NCBI GenBank assembly: GCA_017472735.1
Contig: JAFUOD010000006.1
Span: 1-64,000, forward strand
Origin: Oscillospiraceae bacterium
Lineage (GTDB): Bacteria > Bacillota > Clostridia > Oscillospirales > Ruminococcaceae
DNA: 64,000 bases
Direction of reading: 5' to 3'
Shown: one piece after another, positions 48,271 through 57,864 of the stretch
Position numbering within the stretch: position 1 is the stretch's first letter
Layout of the letters: each line of letters opens with the position of its first letter
The notes under the pieces: model-generated
What the model was told of the DNA's origin: nothing
What the model saw: only the letters and a program-made list of their open reading frames with translations
The model's database searches: none
Position numbers and translations under genes: made by a program

Positions 48271-49133
48271 TACAAATCACTTTCCTTTCTTCTTGTAATA
48301 TCATTTAAAATCGTTTGTTTAAGTTCATCGAACGTATCGAATTTTTGCTCACTCCTAAAATACTCCAAAAATTCCACACGCACGGTTTTGCCGTAAACAT
48401 CGTCATCAAAATCGAAAACGTGTGTCTCGATTATCATGCTTTGGTCTCCTGCAACCGTTGGCTTTGTGCCAATATCAGTTACGCTTTTGTATAATTTATT
48501 ATCAATTATACATCTTGTAGAATAAACTCCGCTTTTTGGCAGGGCTTTTATATCATCGGGCATCATGTTAAGGGTCTTAATTCCCATGCTTGTGCCAATA
48601 TGGTTGCCATGCACCACCTCGCCCGATATGCTGTAAGGTCTGCCCAAAAGCTCGTTTGCCTTTTTAAGGCTGCCCTCTTCAACAAGCCTTCTTATTCGTG
48701 TGGTGCTTACCGCCTCGCCGTCGATCAAAAGCGTCTTTACTTCTTTAAAACCAAGCTGTGCTTTTTGGCACATTGCTTTCATATCGCTGCTCGAGGCACT
48801 TGCGCCCCTGCCGAACCTGAAATTCTCGCCGCAAATGATAACATCAGCGTTAAGGGATCCGACCAAAACCTCGTTAAAAAATTCCTCGGCGCTCATATCT
48901 TTAACAAGCGAAAAATCAGCCGAGATTACCTCGTCGGCGCCGTTTGCAAGCAAAAGCTCGCTTTTTTCGGCAGCGGTAGACAACAGCTTGCGCTTACCCT
49001 TTGTCGTTACAGATTCTGTATTGAATGTGTAGACACATTTTCTGTCAGCGCCCGATAAAACAAGCTCGTCAAGCGCCGCTTTGTGACCCAAGTGAACACC
49101 GTCAAAAACGCCCAAAAGAACCGCTTTAGCCAT
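48270..49133 (-). CDS. ribF: bifunctional riboflavin kinase/FAD synthetase
   Basis: A 287-residue enzyme converting riboflavin to FMN and FAD. N-terminal nucleotidyltransferase: [43 protein letters not shown]-terminal kinase: [43 protein letters not shown]. The kinase motif is GIKTLN where GFPTAN is usual, a mild divergence that keeps Thr and Asn. Start at 49133 matches the family N-terminus with AAAGGCAGG upstream. Confidence 0.93.
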   Translation of the reverse strand: MAKAVLLGVFDGVHLGHKAALDELVLSGADRKCVYTFNTESVTTKGKRKLLSTAAEKSELLLANGADEVISADFSLVKDMSAEEFFNEVLVGSLNADVIICGENFRFGRGASASSSDMKAMCQKAQLGFKEVKTLLIDGEAVSTTRIRRLVEEGSLKKANELLGRPYSISGEVVHGNHIGTSMGIKTLNMMPDDIKALPKSGVYSTRCIIDNKLYKSVTDIGTKPTVAGDQSMIIETHVFDFDDDVYGKTVRVEFLEYFRSEQKFDTFDELKQTILNDITRRKESDL

Positions 49134-49164
49134 TGTCGTCCTGCCTTTCTCCAATATAAAAACC

Positions 49165-50052
49165 TCACCAGAAGTTCTTATAAACTCTAATAATGTCCTC
49201 GCCTTGTTTAATCTCGGCAAGGCCCAAAAATTCATCGCCGTAAACACGGTAGAGCCCTGCGCTTTCGGCGCCTTTAACCTTGCTTGCATCAAGCTTTATG
49301 CCGTTTTTATACATCTGTGTCTGCTTTTCGCTCAGTCCTATTTCGGCATAAGCTTTAAAGCACTCGTCTAAGGGCTTTATAAGCTCGTCAAGTCTGCCCT
49401 CATCGGCAGCCGCCTGAATTTCATCAAGCGTCAGGCAATCTTCAAGCACAAACCCCTGCGAGGACGTTCTTATAAGCTCGCTCATTGCACCCAAGGTGCC
49501 AAGCTTTTCGCCAAGGTCGTTAATAATTGTTCTTATATACGTCCCTTTCGAGCAGGAAATGAACAAAACGCCCGATTGGTCGGCTTCGTCAAATTCCTCT
49601 AACAAAATCTCATAAACCTCTATCTCTCTGGGCTCGCGTTCAACCTCTATTCCCTGTCTTGCAAGGTCATAAAGACGTTTGCCGCCAACCTGCACAGCCG
49701 AATACATCGGCGGAAGCTGTGAAATTTTGCCCTTAAACCCTTCTAACGCCGCTAATATCTCTTTTTCAGAGGCTTTAGCATTGCTCGTTTTTGTAACAGT
49801 GCCTGTTGTGTCCTGTGTGTCGGTCATAAACCCAAGCTTAAACTCTGCACGGTATGATTTTTCGTTATCGGGTAAAATATCGCAAGCCTTGGTTGCCTTG
49901 CCGACAAACACGGGCAAAACACCCGTTGCCATCGGGTCGAGCGTGCCCGAATGACCCAATCGGCGTTCTTTTAAAATACCTCGCATTTTGGCAATTACAT
50001 CAAACGAGGTAAACCCCTTGGGCTTGTTGACTAAAATCACGCCGGTTTTCAT
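49165..50052 (-). CDS. truB: tRNA pseudouridine-55 synthase TruB
   Basis: A 295-residue enzyme that forms pseudouridine 55 in the T-loop of tRNAs. VNKPKGFTSFDVIAKM, RLGHSGTLDPMATGVLPV (catalytic Asp in GTLDP), YSAVQVGGKRLYDLARQG and CSKGTYIRTIINDLG are all present. It overlaps the DHH gene by 4 bases at the start. The infB-rbfA-DHH-truB-ribF order is the usual Firmicute one. Confidence 0.96.
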   Translation of the reverse strand: MKTGVILVNKPKGFTSFDVIAKMRGILKERRLGHSGTLDPMATGVLPVFVGKATKACDILPDNEKSYRAEFKLGFMTDTQDTTGTVTKTSNAKASEKEILAALEGFKGKISQLPPMYSAVQVGGKRLYDLARQGIEVEREPREIEVYEILLEEFDEADQSGVLFISCSKGTYIRTIINDLGEKLGTLGAMSELIRTSSQGFVLEDCLTLDEIQAAADEGRLDELIKPLDECFKAYAEIGLSEKQTQMYKNGIKLDASKVKGAESAGLYRVYGDEFLGLAEIKQGEDIIRVYKNFW

Positions 50053-51005
50053 ATAAACCTCTTAACTGCGTTAACTGCGCGCAGAATTAATTCATCAAGC
50101 TCGCCCAAAACGGTAAATCCTGCCGCCCTTGAGTGTCCGCCGCCGTCAAACTGCAAGGCAATTGCCGAAGCATCAGCCTCAACTGTTCTTACCGAAACTT
50201 TATAGGTATCGGTGCTGTCCTCTTGCTGTTTAAAGGTAAGCCCCACCTTAACGCCCTCGACTGTCATGGGCAAAGGGGCAATTCCATCGAGCTCGGCACG
50301 GTCAAGACCTGTTCTTGCCATCAGCTCGTTTTTAACGACCATTACAGCAATGCTGTCGTTTTCAAAAAACTTAAGGTTGCCCATAAGCTCGGTCTCTGCC
50401 GCAATTCTGCCCTTAGACTTAACAATAAACATTTCTCTGTTTATCTTTGCGGCATTCACGCCTGCTTTAATTAGGTTTGCCGCCGCAACATGGGTACGGT
50501 AACCTGCATTTTCATACATAAAACAGCCTGTGTCTGTTGCAAGGCCTGTATAAAGGCATTCGGCAATAATTCCGCTTGGCTCGGCGCCCATATCGCACAA
50601 AAGCTCCCATACGATCAAGCACGCCGCACTTGCATCGGCATCAAGATACATCTCTTTTGCATAATCTTTGTTCGAGCCGTGGTGGTCGATGCAAAGCGAA
50701 ACTTTATCGGCGTAATGCTCTAACTTCTCGCCCAAAAGCTTTGTGTCGGCAACATCAACCGACATGACAAACTCGTTTTCAAGCTTCTGTTCTTCATATT
50801 CGCGCGCTAAATATTCAAACTTTTTGGGCACTCCGTCACTGTTTAAAACATTTGCTCGCTTGCCCAATCCTCTTAAAAAATAGCAAAGGGCAAAGCCTGC
50901 GCCCAAGCAGTCACCGTCGGGGCTTTTGTGGGTTAAAATAACGAAATTGTCGTTGTTTAAAAGCTTTTGCGCTAAATCTTTATAACTCGTTATCCTCATA
51001 TTCAT
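50049..51005 (-). CDS. DHH phosphoesterase, NrnA-like
   Basis: A 318-residue DHH/DHHA1 phosphoesterase. Metal sites: THKSPDGDCLGA, MSVDVAD, IDHHGSNKDYA (the DHH motif) and TGLATDTGCF; the DHHA1 end has QFDGGGHSRAAGFTV. NrnA degrades nano-RNAs and pAp. Start at 51005 has GGGGAGG 6 bases before and overlaps rbfA by 26 bases. Its place between rbfA and truB is characteristic of Firmicutes. Confidence 0.9.
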   Translation of the reverse strand: MNMRITSYKDLAQKLLNNDNFVILTHKSPDGDCLGAGFALCYFLRGLGKRANVLNSDGVPKKFEYLAREYEEQKLENEFVMSVDVADTKLLGEKLEHYADKVSLCIDHHGSNKDYAKEMYLDADASAACLIVWELLCDMGAEPSGIIAECLYTGLATDTGCFMYENAGYRTHVAAANLIKAGVNAAKINREMFIVKSKGRIAAETELMGNLKFFENDSIAVMVVKNELMARTGLDRAELDGIAPLPMTVEGVKVGLTFKQQEDSTDTYKVSVRTVEADASAIALQFDGGGHSRAAGFTVLGELDELILRAVNAVKRFI

Positions 51006-51375
51006 CAGCCACCTCCCCGTCAGAGTCGGAAGGAATGTTAAGCTCCTTCAAAATTCCGAAAATGCGCTGCGAATATTCTGTCGAATCATCGGCAATAAAT
51101 CTAAGCTCGGGGCATTTTTTAATATGCAAGACGTTCGATATCTCACGCCTTAAAATGCCGGTTGCGTTTTCTAAGCCCTTAACGGCTTCTTTAGCTTTTT
51201 CATAGCCCTCAATGCTCGAGATGTAAACTCGGCAGACCGATCTGTCGCCCGAAACATCGCACTTCATAACAGTAAGCATACTGCCGTTTATTCTGGGGTC
51301 CTTAAGCTCGTGCATTTTACCGCTTATAATTCTTTGAATGTCTGATGCTAAACGTCCGACTTTAAAATCAGCCAT
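50980..51375 (-). CDS. rbfA: ribosome-binding factor A
   Basis: A 131-residue KH-like protein for 16S/30S maturation. RLASDIQRIISGKMHELKD, MLTVMKCDVSGDRSVCRVY and the PELRFIADDSTEYSQRI end are family blocks. The C-terminal acidic tail (DGEVADEYEDNEL) overlaps the DHH gene start. Confidence 0.94.
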   Translation of the reverse strand: MADFKVGRLASDIQRIISGKMHELKDPRINGSMLTVMKCDVSGDRSVCRVYISSIEGYEKAKEAVKGLENATGILRREISNVLHIKKCPELRFIADDSTEYSQRIFGILKELNIPSDSDGEVADEYEDNEL

Positions 51376-51422
51376 AAACTAATCCTTTCAGTAAATCGGT
51401 TATCTTACTTTGTGTTTTGCGC

Positions 51423-51481
51423 CGCCGACGTCTTTAAGGCTGCCGCCCTTCACGGGCGGGTAGCCGAAAGGTGGAGGCGGT
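51423..51481. repeat. GC-rich element shared with 22867-22924
   Basis: Starts CGCCGACGTC and ends GCCGAAAGGTGGAGGCGGT, as before luxS. It lies in the rbfA-infB gap and includes a GCCGCCCTTCACGGGCGG stem. Confidence 0.7.
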
Positions 51482-51498
51482 GGGATAAGCAGTCAATT

Positions 51499-54072
51499 TT
51501 ACTGCTCAACCTCGCTCATAACATATGCTTCAAAGATATCGCCTTCCTTGAAGTCGTTGAATTTTTCCAAAGTGATACCGCACTCGAAGCCCTGTGCAAC
51601 TTCACGCACGTTATCCTTAAATCTCTTTAAGCTCGACATCTTATCATCTGCAATAATGATACCGTCGCGAACAACTCTTACAAGGTCGTTTCTCGATATC
51701 TTACCGTCCTGAACATAACAGCCTGCAACCGAGCCGACGCCCGAGATCTTGTAAACCTGACGTATCTCAACACGGGCTGTTTCAACCTCCTTAAATTTAG
51801 GAGCAAGCATACCCTTCATAGCGGTCTCTATCTCTTCAATAGCGTCATAAATCACACGGTACATTCTCATGTCAACACCGTCACGCTCGGCAGCTGCCTT
51901 TGCAACGGGGTCGGGTCGCACGTTAAAGCCGACAATAATTGCATTTGATGCGCTTGCAAGCATAACGTCAGATTCAGAAACTGCGCCAACAGCGCCGTGA
52001 ATGCACTTAACTCTTACCTCGGCGTTCGAGATCTTTTCAAGCGACTGCTTAACAGCTTCAACCGAGCCCTGAACGTCAGCCTTAACAATAATGGGCAATT
52101 CCTTAACCTCACCCTCCGAGATCTGGCTGAAGAGGTTATCAAGTGTCACCTTCTGATACTGCTTAAACTGTTCTTCCTTGGCTTCGTGCTTGCGCTGTTC
52201 AACAAGCTCGCGTGCCAATTTTTCATCGGCAACGGCGTTAAATATATCGCCTGCGGCGGGAACCTCTGCCAAGCCTGTAATTTCAACAGGCACCGAGGGG
52301 CCTGCTTCTTTAACAAGTCTGCCCTTGTCGTCGGTCATCGTACGAACTCTGCCGACTGCTGTGCCCGCAATGATAACATCGCCCGATTTAAGTGTGCCGT
52401 TCTGAACAAGGATCGTTGCAACAGGTCCGCGGCCCTTGTCAAGTCTTGCTTCAATAACCGAGCCCTTTGCCAAGCGGTTGGGGTTAGCCTTAAGCTCCTG
52501 AACGTCGGCAACAAGCAAAACGTTTTCCAAAAGCTCTTCAATGCCCATGCCTGTTTTTGCAGAAACGGGAACTGCGATAACATCGCCGCCCCAAGCCTCA
52601 ACAACAAGCTCATGTTCGGTAAGCTGCTGCATAATTCTGTCGGGGTTTGCGGTTTCCTTATCCATCTTGTTAATGGCTACAATAATTGTAACGCCTGCGG
52701 CCTTTGCGTGGTTAATAGCTTCAATTGTCTGAGGCATAATGCCGTCGTCGGCAGCAACAACCAAAATTGCAATATCGGTTACCATTGCACCTCTTAAACG
52801 CATGGCAGTGAATGCCTCGTGTCCGGGGGTGTCGAGGAATGTTATGTCTCTGCCGTTAAGGTTAACTCTGTAAGCACCAATGTGCTGAGTGATACCGCCT
52901 GCCTCGGTCGAGGTTACGTTTGCGTTTCTTATTCTGTCCAAAAGCGAGGTCTTACCGTGGTCAACGTGGCCCATTACAACAACAACGGGGCTTCTTTCAA
53001 CCAAGTCTTCTGCCTTATCCTCGTCGTCAACAATAAGTCTTTCCTCAATTGTAACAACAACTTCCTTTTCAACCTTAGCTCCCAATTCTTCGGCAACAAG
53101 TGCTGCGGTGTCAAAGTCAACTGTCTGGCTGATAGATGCAAATACACCCAAGCCCATAAGCTTTTTAATAACCTCGGCAGCGGTCACCTTTAAGCGGGAC
53201 GCAAGCTCGCTTACAACGATCTCATCGGGAATCATTACCTTAAGCTGCTGCTTTCTTGCACGCTCAAGTTCAAGTCTCTTAAGCTTTTCAGCCTCGGTCT
53301 CCTTTTTATTTGAAAGCTGCTGCTTCTTCTGCTGCTTCGATTTCTGAACAAGCTTCTGCTTCTTCTGATAGTTTTCGTTGCCCTTGTTCTTCGAATCGGC
53401 AAGGTTGTCATACTTGTCGTTATACTTATCAATATTTACATAGCTGCCTCTGGTGTCAACAATTGTCTTCTTTTCGGCAGGCTGGAATGTAACGCTCGAC
53501 GAAGAATTTGTAACAAGCTTCTGGCGCTCGCCTCTGTCCTGCTTCTGGGCAGGCTGCTTTTTCTTTTCCTCTCGCTTTGGCGCAGGTGCGGGTGCAGGCT
53601 TGCTTTCGCCCTTGGGAGCTTCTTTCTTGGGCTCTTCCTTCTTAACCTCGGGCTTAGGAGCTTCCTTCTTGGGTTCTTCTTTCTTAACCTCGGGCTTAGG
53701 AGCTTCTTTCTTGGGCTCTTCCTTCTTAACCTCGGGCTTGGGAGCTTCCTTCTTGGGCTCTTCTTTCTTAACCTCGGGCTTGGGAGCTTCCTTCTTGGGC
53801 TCTTCCTTCTTAACCTCGGGCTTGGGAGCTTCTTTCTTGGGCTCTTCTTTCTTTTCGGCCTTTTTCGAGGGTGTTTTGTCGGCAAAATAAGCGTCAAAGC
53901 TTTCAACCTGGTTCTTAGCGGTAAATACCTCTAAAACATAGTTTACTTCCTCGGGCGTCAACGAAGATACAGTTTTCTTTGCACCGTACTCCTTTGCCAA
54001 GCATTCAATAATATCGTTGGGATTAAGTTTTAGATCCTTTGCCAAATCGTTTAATTTATACTTTGTAATCAT
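51499..54072 (-). CDS. infB: translation initiation factor IF-2
   Basis: An 857-residue GTPase that places initiator tRNA on the 30S subunit. Residues 1-~55 are the IF2_N domain. Then comes a Lys/Glu/Pro-rich linker with five full copies of a 14-residue repeat ([14 protein letters not shown]), and a basic region. G domain: [16 protein letters not shown] (G1), [11 protein letters not shown] (G3), INKMDK (G4), followed by domains II, III and IV. The start at 54072 has AAGGAGG 8 bases before; ATG 54078 is too close. Confidence 0.96.
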   Translation of the reverse strand: MITKYKLNDLAKDLKLNPNDIIECLAKEYGAKKTVSSLTPEEVNYVLEVFTAKNQVESFDAYFADKTPSKKAEKKEEPKKEAPKPEVKKEEPKKEAPKPEVKKEEPKKEAPKPEVKKEEPKKEAPKPEVKKEEPKKEAPKPEVKKEEPKKEAPKGESKPAPAPAPKREEKKKQPAQKQDRGERQKLVTNSSSSVTFQPAEKKTIVDTRGSYVNIDKYNDKYDNLADSKNKGNENYQKKQKLVQKSKQQKKQQLSNKKETEAEKLKRLELERARKQQLKVMIPDEIVVSELASRLKVTAAEVIKKLMGLGVFASISQTVDFDTAALVAEELGAKVEKEVVVTIEERLIVDDEDKAEDLVERSPVVVVMGHVDHGKTSLLDRIRNANVTSTEAGGITQHIGAYRVNLNGRDITFLDTPGHEAFTAMRLRGAMVTDIAILVVAADDGIMPQTIEAINHAKAAGVTIIVAINKMDKETANPDRIMQQLTEHELVVEAWGGDVIAVPVSAKTGMGIEELLENVLLVADVQELKANPNRLAKGSVIEARLDKGRGPVATILVQNGTLKSGDVIIAGTAVGRVRTMTDDKGRLVKEAGPSVPVEITGLAEVPAAGDIFNAVADEKLARELVEQRKHEAKEEQFKQYQKVTLDNLFSQISEGEVKELPIIVKADVQGSVEAVKQSLEKISNAEVRVKCIHGAVGAVSESDVMLASASNAIIVGFNVRPDPVAKAAAERDGVDMRMYRVIYDAIEEIETAMKGMLAPKFKEVETARVEIRQVYKISGVGSVAGCYVQDGKISRNDLVRVVRDGIIIADDKMSSLKRFKDNVREVAQGFECGITLEKFNDFKEGDIFEAYVMSEVEQ
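53609..53856. repeat. 42-bp tandem repeat inside infB
   Basis: About six tandem copies of a 42-base unit coding for [14 protein letters not shown]. Copies differ mainly at wobble positions, so the unit has expanded under protein-level constraint. The number of copies is likely variable between strains. Confidence 0.9.
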
Positions 54073-54100
54073 AGGCATATCCTCCTTATTGTCGGGATAA

Positions 54101-54433
54101 TCAGAAGATCGAATCAAGATCAATGTCGATTTCGATCTTTTTAAGCTTTTTTGCCATAGCTTTCATAAAGCCCGAATCGTTAACTGCCAAAACGCCGAAT
54201 CTTTTGCCAAGGCAGTCGCCGATCTCGTCCATCGTCATCTCGGCACCGTAAAGCGAAACGTCTTCGGTTTTGCAAATAAATTTAATTTCTTTAAGGGTCT
54301 TGGGCGAAACATCGCTTGCAACCAACACACCGCAGGCTCTTTTTCCTCGGCAGGCGTTTTTAACTTCGTCCGTTCCAACGGTTAATTTACCTGCACGGCG
54401 GCACATTGTCAATGTTCCCGATATATCAGCCAT
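54101..54433 (-). CDS. ylxQ: YlxQ, L7Ae-family ribosomal-like protein
   Basis: A 110-residue L7Ae/L30e/S12e/Gadd45-fold RNA-binding protein: [48 protein letters not shown]. It is the YlxQ type found between ylxR and infB. Members bind kink-turn RNA; the physiological target is not settled. Confidence 0.9.
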   Translation of the reverse strand: MADISGTLTMCRRAGKLTVGTDEVKNACRGKRACGVLVASDVSPKTLKEIKFICKTEDVSLYGAEMTMDEIGDCLGKRFGVLAVNDSGFMKAMAKKLKKIEIDIDLDSIF

Positions 54434-54435
54434 TG

Positions 54436-54711
54436 TTATTCCTCCCCTGCTTTAAGCTCGGCTTCGAGCTTAAGGTAAATCTCCTCGGGGATCGCCATTT
54501 GAAAGTTTTTTTCAAAGCGGCGGGCTTTTTTGGCTTTGTTAAAGCATTCAACACTGCGGCATATATATGCGCCCCTGCCCGACTTTTTGCCTGTTAAGTC
54601 GATAGATAACTCACCCTCGGGCGAGCGGACGACCCTTATCAGCTCTTTTTTCTCCCTCGGCTCACCGCAGCCAAGGCACTGACGAACAGGAATCTTTCTT
54701 TGCTTCATCAA
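54436..54711 (-). CDS. ylxR: YlxR-like RNA-binding protein
   Basis: A 91-residue DUF448/YlxR protein. PVRQCLGCGEPREKKELIRV and SGRGAYICRSVECFNKA give the four conserved Cys and GRGAYIC signature. The family binds RNA or P-type regulators and lies downstream of nusA in most Firmicutes. Its ATG overlaps the nusA stop by 4 bases. Confidence 0.93.
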   Translation of the reverse strand: MMKQRKIPVRQCLGCGEPREKKELIRVVRSPEGELSIDLTGKKSGRGAYICRSVECFNKAKKARRFEKNFQMAIPEEIYLKLEAELKAGEE

Positions 54712-55754
54712 TTCTCCTTGTTAAGGGGAACAATGTCGATCTTGTAGCCGGTTAAACGGGCGGCAAGCTTTGCGTTCTGTCCCCTGTTACCGATTGCAAG
54801 CGAGAGCTGGTTGTCGGGAACAACAACTGTGCAGCTCCTTGTTCCGTCGTCTGCAAGGGTAACGTTTATAACCTCGGCGGGAGCAAGTGCCTTAGCGATG
54901 AATTCGGCATCGTCCTCGCTGTATTTAATAAGGTCTATCTTTTCGCCGCCAAGCTCTTCAACAATGGCGGTAATTCTTGCACGCTTGGGGCCTATGCAAG
55001 CACCGATAGCGTCAACATTTTCATCATGGCTTAAAACCGCAATTTTACTTCTTTGTCCTGCCTCGCGAGAGATTGCCTTAACCTCAACGGTGCCGTCATA
55101 AATTTCGGGCACTTCAATTTCAAACAGACGTCTTACAAAATCTCTGTGAGTTCTCGAAACCTTAACGCTGGGCTTCTTGTCGGGGTTGACAACGCCCACA
55201 ACATAAACCTTTATCATGTCGCCTGCCTTAAGCTCTTCACCGGGTATCTGTTCGTTTCTGGGGAAGTAGATCTCGTCGCTGTCAATGGTGATGATCGCAT
55301 TGCCTGTCGCAGGCTCTACCTTTTGAACAGTGGCAGATACCAATTCGTGTTCCTTATCCTGATAAGCGCTTACCAATCTGTCACGCTCGAACTGCTTAAT
55401 ATCGGAACGAATGGACTGCTTTGCACTTGATGCTGCCACTCTGCCAAAGGTTGCGGGAGAAAGAGGGATCTCGCACATTTGACCGACAGCGACCTTCTTC
55501 ATATAGGTCCTTGCTTGGTCGAGGCTGATTTCGTTTGCGGGGTCCTCGGGCTCGCCCTCTACAACAAGCTTAAGCAAGCACATTTCAAACTTAAGATTCT
55601 CGGGGTCTATCTCGATCCTCACGTTTTCAGTCTCGGGATAATCCCTTTTAACTGCCTTTAAAATACCCTGCTTTATTTTTTCTATAAGCACCTCACCCGA
55701 AATACCGCTGTCCGTTTCGATGCCCTTAAGAGCCTCGAACAACTCGGTTGCCAT
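54708..55754 (-). CDS. nusA: transcription factor NusA
   Basis: A 348-residue RNA polymerase-associated factor for pausing, termination and antitermination. N-terminal domain MATELFEALKGIETDSG, S1 domain around residues ~130-200 (SATVQKVEPATGNAIITIDS), then two KH domains (CIGPKRARITAIVEELGGE, AIGNRGQNAKLAARLTG). There is no C-terminal acidic repeat, normal for Firmicutes. Start at 55754 suits the family; ATG 55796 would add a Lys/Ser-rich tail. Confidence 0.95.
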   Translation of the reverse strand: MATELFEALKGIETDSGISGEVLIEKIKQGILKAVKRDYPETENVRIEIDPENLKFEMCLLKLVVEGEPEDPANEISLDQARTYMKKVAVGQMCEIPLSPATFGRVAASSAKQSIRSDIKQFERDRLVSAYQDKEHELVSATVQKVEPATGNAIITIDSDEIYFPRNEQIPGEELKAGDMIKVYVVGVVNPDKKPSVKVSRTHRDFVRRLFEIEVPEIYDGTVEVKAISREAGQRSKIAVLSHDENVDAIGACIGPKRARITAIVEELGGEKIDLIKYSEDDAEFIAKALAPAEVINVTLADDGTRSCTVVVPDNQLSLAIGNRGQNAKLAARLTGYKIDIVPLNKEN

Positions 55755-55845
55755 GATTGAATGTTCCTTCTTCGAAGATTTTTGTGCCTTTTTCATGATT
55801 TTTTGACCATTCCTTTCTATATTTACCTAATTGTTTACGTTTTAA

Positions 55846-56340
55846 TTATGCAAACAGGTCGCCGTCGTCATAAAGCTTAACAAATGCAACGTCTGCCAAA
55901 TTTATTTTTGTTTCAACACCGTCATCATCAACAACGGTTATAAGGTTTTTGTCAACCTCTTTATCATAGTCCGCAAGAGTGCGTATTACTTCCTTTTCGC
56001 CGTTCTGAGGTCTTATAAAGCGGATCCTTAACGGATCGCCGATGCAAACCTCGAAATGCTCGGGGCGCTTAAGCTCGCGGGCAAGACCGCAGGAGCCAAC
56101 CTCGAAAATATAGCTCTGAGGAATCGGGTCAACCTCGTCTATCTTCTTTTCCAGCGGACGGTGCAAAGCCTCACAGTCGTCCATATCAATTCCGCCGTCC
56201 TTGTCGATAAAAATTCTTAAATACCAGTTGGCACCCTCTTTTTCAAATCTTACGTCCCACAAAAAGAGGCCCAGCTCGTCGCAAAGCGGCTCGGCAAGCT
56301 CGCGCACAATGTCAATCGCTCTGCCCTTTCCCTTTTCCAT
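55846..56340 (-). CDS. rimP: ribosome maturation factor RimP
   Basis: A 164-residue protein for 30S assembly. LFLWDVRFEKEGANWYLRIF, DMDDCEALHRPLEKKIDE and YIFEVGSCGLARELKRPEHF are family blocks. AAGGAGG lies 6 bases before the ATG. First gene of the rimP-nusA-ylxR-ylxQ-infB operon. Confidence 0.94.
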   Translation of the reverse strand: MEKGKGRAIDIVRELAEPLCDELGLFLWDVRFEKEGANWYLRIFIDKDGGIDMDDCEALHRPLEKKIDEVDPIPQSYIFEVGSCGLARELKRPEHFEVCIGDPLRIRFIRPQNGEKEVIRTLADYDKEVDKNLITVVDDDGVETKINLADVAFVKLYDDGDLFA

Positions 56341-56376
56341 AGTAAACCTCCTTAAAAAAGTTTCCATACAAACACA

Positions 56377-56407
56377 AAAGGCGGGAGTTTTTAATTCCAG
56401 CCTTTCA
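56377..56407 (-). promoter_or_regulatory. leader hairpin of the rimP-nusA operon
   Basis: Minus strand AAAGGC.GGA / TCC.GCCTTT stem followed by TGTGTTTG, between the promoter and rimP. It looks like a weak terminator and could be an attenuator through which NusA limits its own operon, a known pattern in other bacteria (inference here). Confidence 0.5.
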
Positions 56408-56431
56408 TTAAAACTATTCTTATCTTAATAT

Positions 56432-56459
56432 AGTATAACACATATATTTTAAATTGCAA
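56432..56459 (-). promoter_or_regulatory. rimP-nusA operon promoter
   Basis: Minus strand TTGCAA (56459-56454), 16-bp spacer, TATACT (56437-56432). Confidence 0.7.
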
Positions 56460-56530
56460 GCCTTTTTTGCAAAAAAGTTAAACGAATTTGCCCCCAAATG
56501 CCCGATTTTACGCTGTTTTGCGGGCAAACC

Positions 56531-56578
56531 CTATCCCTCAGTCAGCTTCGCTGACAGCTCCCTTTGCAAAAGGGAGCC
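56531..56578. repeat. family-1 two-hairpin repeat
   Basis: TATCCCTCAGTCAGC TTC GCTGAC then GCTCCCTTT GCA AAAGGGAGC. It lies between alr and rimP, just after the alr stop. Confidence 0.82.
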
Positions 56579-56586
56579 CGAGCTGC

Positions 56587-57732
56587 TTAATCTTCAAAAA
56601 TTCTGGGCACTCTGGGCGAAATTCCGCAAACGATTTCGTAACCGATAGTTCCGCAAAGCGAGGCAAGCTCGTCTGCGGTTATCTCTCTGCCGCCGTCGCG
56701 GCCTATAAGTGTAACCACATCGCCCTCGCACACGCCGTCGATCTCGGTCACGTCAATCATAAGCTGATCCATGCACACTCTGCCCACAACGGGTGCAAGC
56801 TCGCCTTTAATTAAAACACTTGCCCTGCCCGATAAAAGCCGCGAATATCCGTCGGCATAGCCAATGGTTACAACAGCGATTTTCATGTCACGCGCGGCGG
56901 TGTAGGTTCTGCCATAGCTTATATCTGTGCCTTTTTGCACCTGCTTAACCTGCGAAACACAAGCTTTAAGCTCCATTACAGGCTCGAGGTCAACAGGTAA
57001 AGCTCTTTCGGCGTTAGGCTTTAAGCCATAAAGCATAATTCCAACACGGGCAAGGTCGCTTCTTTCATCGTTATGATAAGCAAGCCCTGCCGAATTGAGA
57101 AAATGAACATATTTTGTTAAAACAAGGCGCTTGTTAAGCTCACTCTTAACCTGCATAAGCTTTTCTATCTGGCACGAGGTATAGGCAAGGTCGGTGTCAG
57201 CTTCGCTGTCGGCAACGCTTAAGTGGGTAAATATCCCCTCTGCCTCAATTCTTTCAAGCTTAAATATCTCTTCTGCCATGTTGCAGGCTTTATAAACATC
57301 TGCCGCTGCAATGCCTATTCTTGTCATGCCTGTATCAAAAGCTATGTGCACACGCACCGATTCGTTAACAGGGCAGTGCCTTGCAAGCTTTTTGGCATAA
57401 TCAGGCTCGGTAACAGCCTGAATAATATCATACTCTGCAAGCTCGGGCGCATTTTCGGGCGGGGTATAGCCCAAAATTAAAATCTCGCCGGTAACTCCCA
57501 AGCCCCTTAGCTCAATTGCCTCGACCAAGTTCGACACCGCAAACCAGTCAATGCCTGCTTCGTCCTGCAAAAAGGGTATTATCTTTTCAATTCCGTGGCC
57601 GTAACAATTTGCTTTTACCACGCACATAAGCTCTGTCGGTTCTTTCAACAAAGCCTTGCACTTTTCAATATTTCTTTTAAGTCTGTCTAAATGTATCTGC
57701 GCCCAGGCGCGTTTTAAGTTCTTTCTCTCCAA
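56587..57732 (-). CDS. alr: alanine racemase
   Basis: A 381-residue PLP enzyme making D-alanine for peptidoglycan. PLP Lys in CVVKANCYGHGIEK, the second catalytic Tyr in ISYGRTYTA, IAFDTGMTRIGI and CMDQLMIDVT are family marks. The start is TTG 57732 with AAGGAGGG 9 bases before; no ATG is suitably placed. Some Clostridia use such enzymes for other amino acids, but the length and motifs fit Alr. Confidence 0.94.
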   Translation of the reverse strand: MERKNLKRAWAQIHLDRLKRNIEKCKALLKEPTELMCVVKANCYGHGIEKIIPFLQDEAGIDWFAVSNLVEAIELRGLGVTGEILILGYTPPENAPELAEYDIIQAVTEPDYAKKLARHCPVNESVRVHIAFDTGMTRIGIAAADVYKACNMAEEIFKLERIEAEGIFTHLSVADSEADTDLAYTSCQIEKLMQVKSELNKRLVLTKYVHFLNSAGLAYHNDERSDLARVGIMLYGLKPNAERALPVDLEPVMELKACVSQVKQVQKGTDISYGRTYTAARDMKIAVVTIGYADGYSRLLSGRASVLIKGELAPVVGRVCMDQLMIDVTEIDGVCEGDVVTLIGRDGGREITADELASLCGTIGYEIVCGISPRVPRIFED

Positions 57733-57789
57733 AGGGCGTTACCCTCCTTAAAAAATTTATTACGATATAGTTACATATTAACATTGCAC

Positions 57790-57818
57790 TTGAAAAAGAA
57801 GTGCCGATGTGGTATTAT
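57790..57818 (+). promoter_or_regulatory. promoter of the SLOG gene
   Basis: TTGAAA (57790-57795), 17-bp spacer, TATTAT (57813-57818). Confidence 0.7.
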
Positions 57819-57864
57819 TTTGTATATAAATTCGGTTTTACCTGTGTTTTTGGGAGGTGGAAGT

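Noticed and set aside
51997-52797. 266-residue open frame antisense to infB
   Set aside because: Opposite strand of the IF-2 G domain; Asn/Cys-rich composition typical of a shadow frame.
53436-53906. Ser/Arg/Lys-rich repeat frame overlapping infB
   Set aside because: It is the infB 42-base repeat read in another frame; no start signal and no family.
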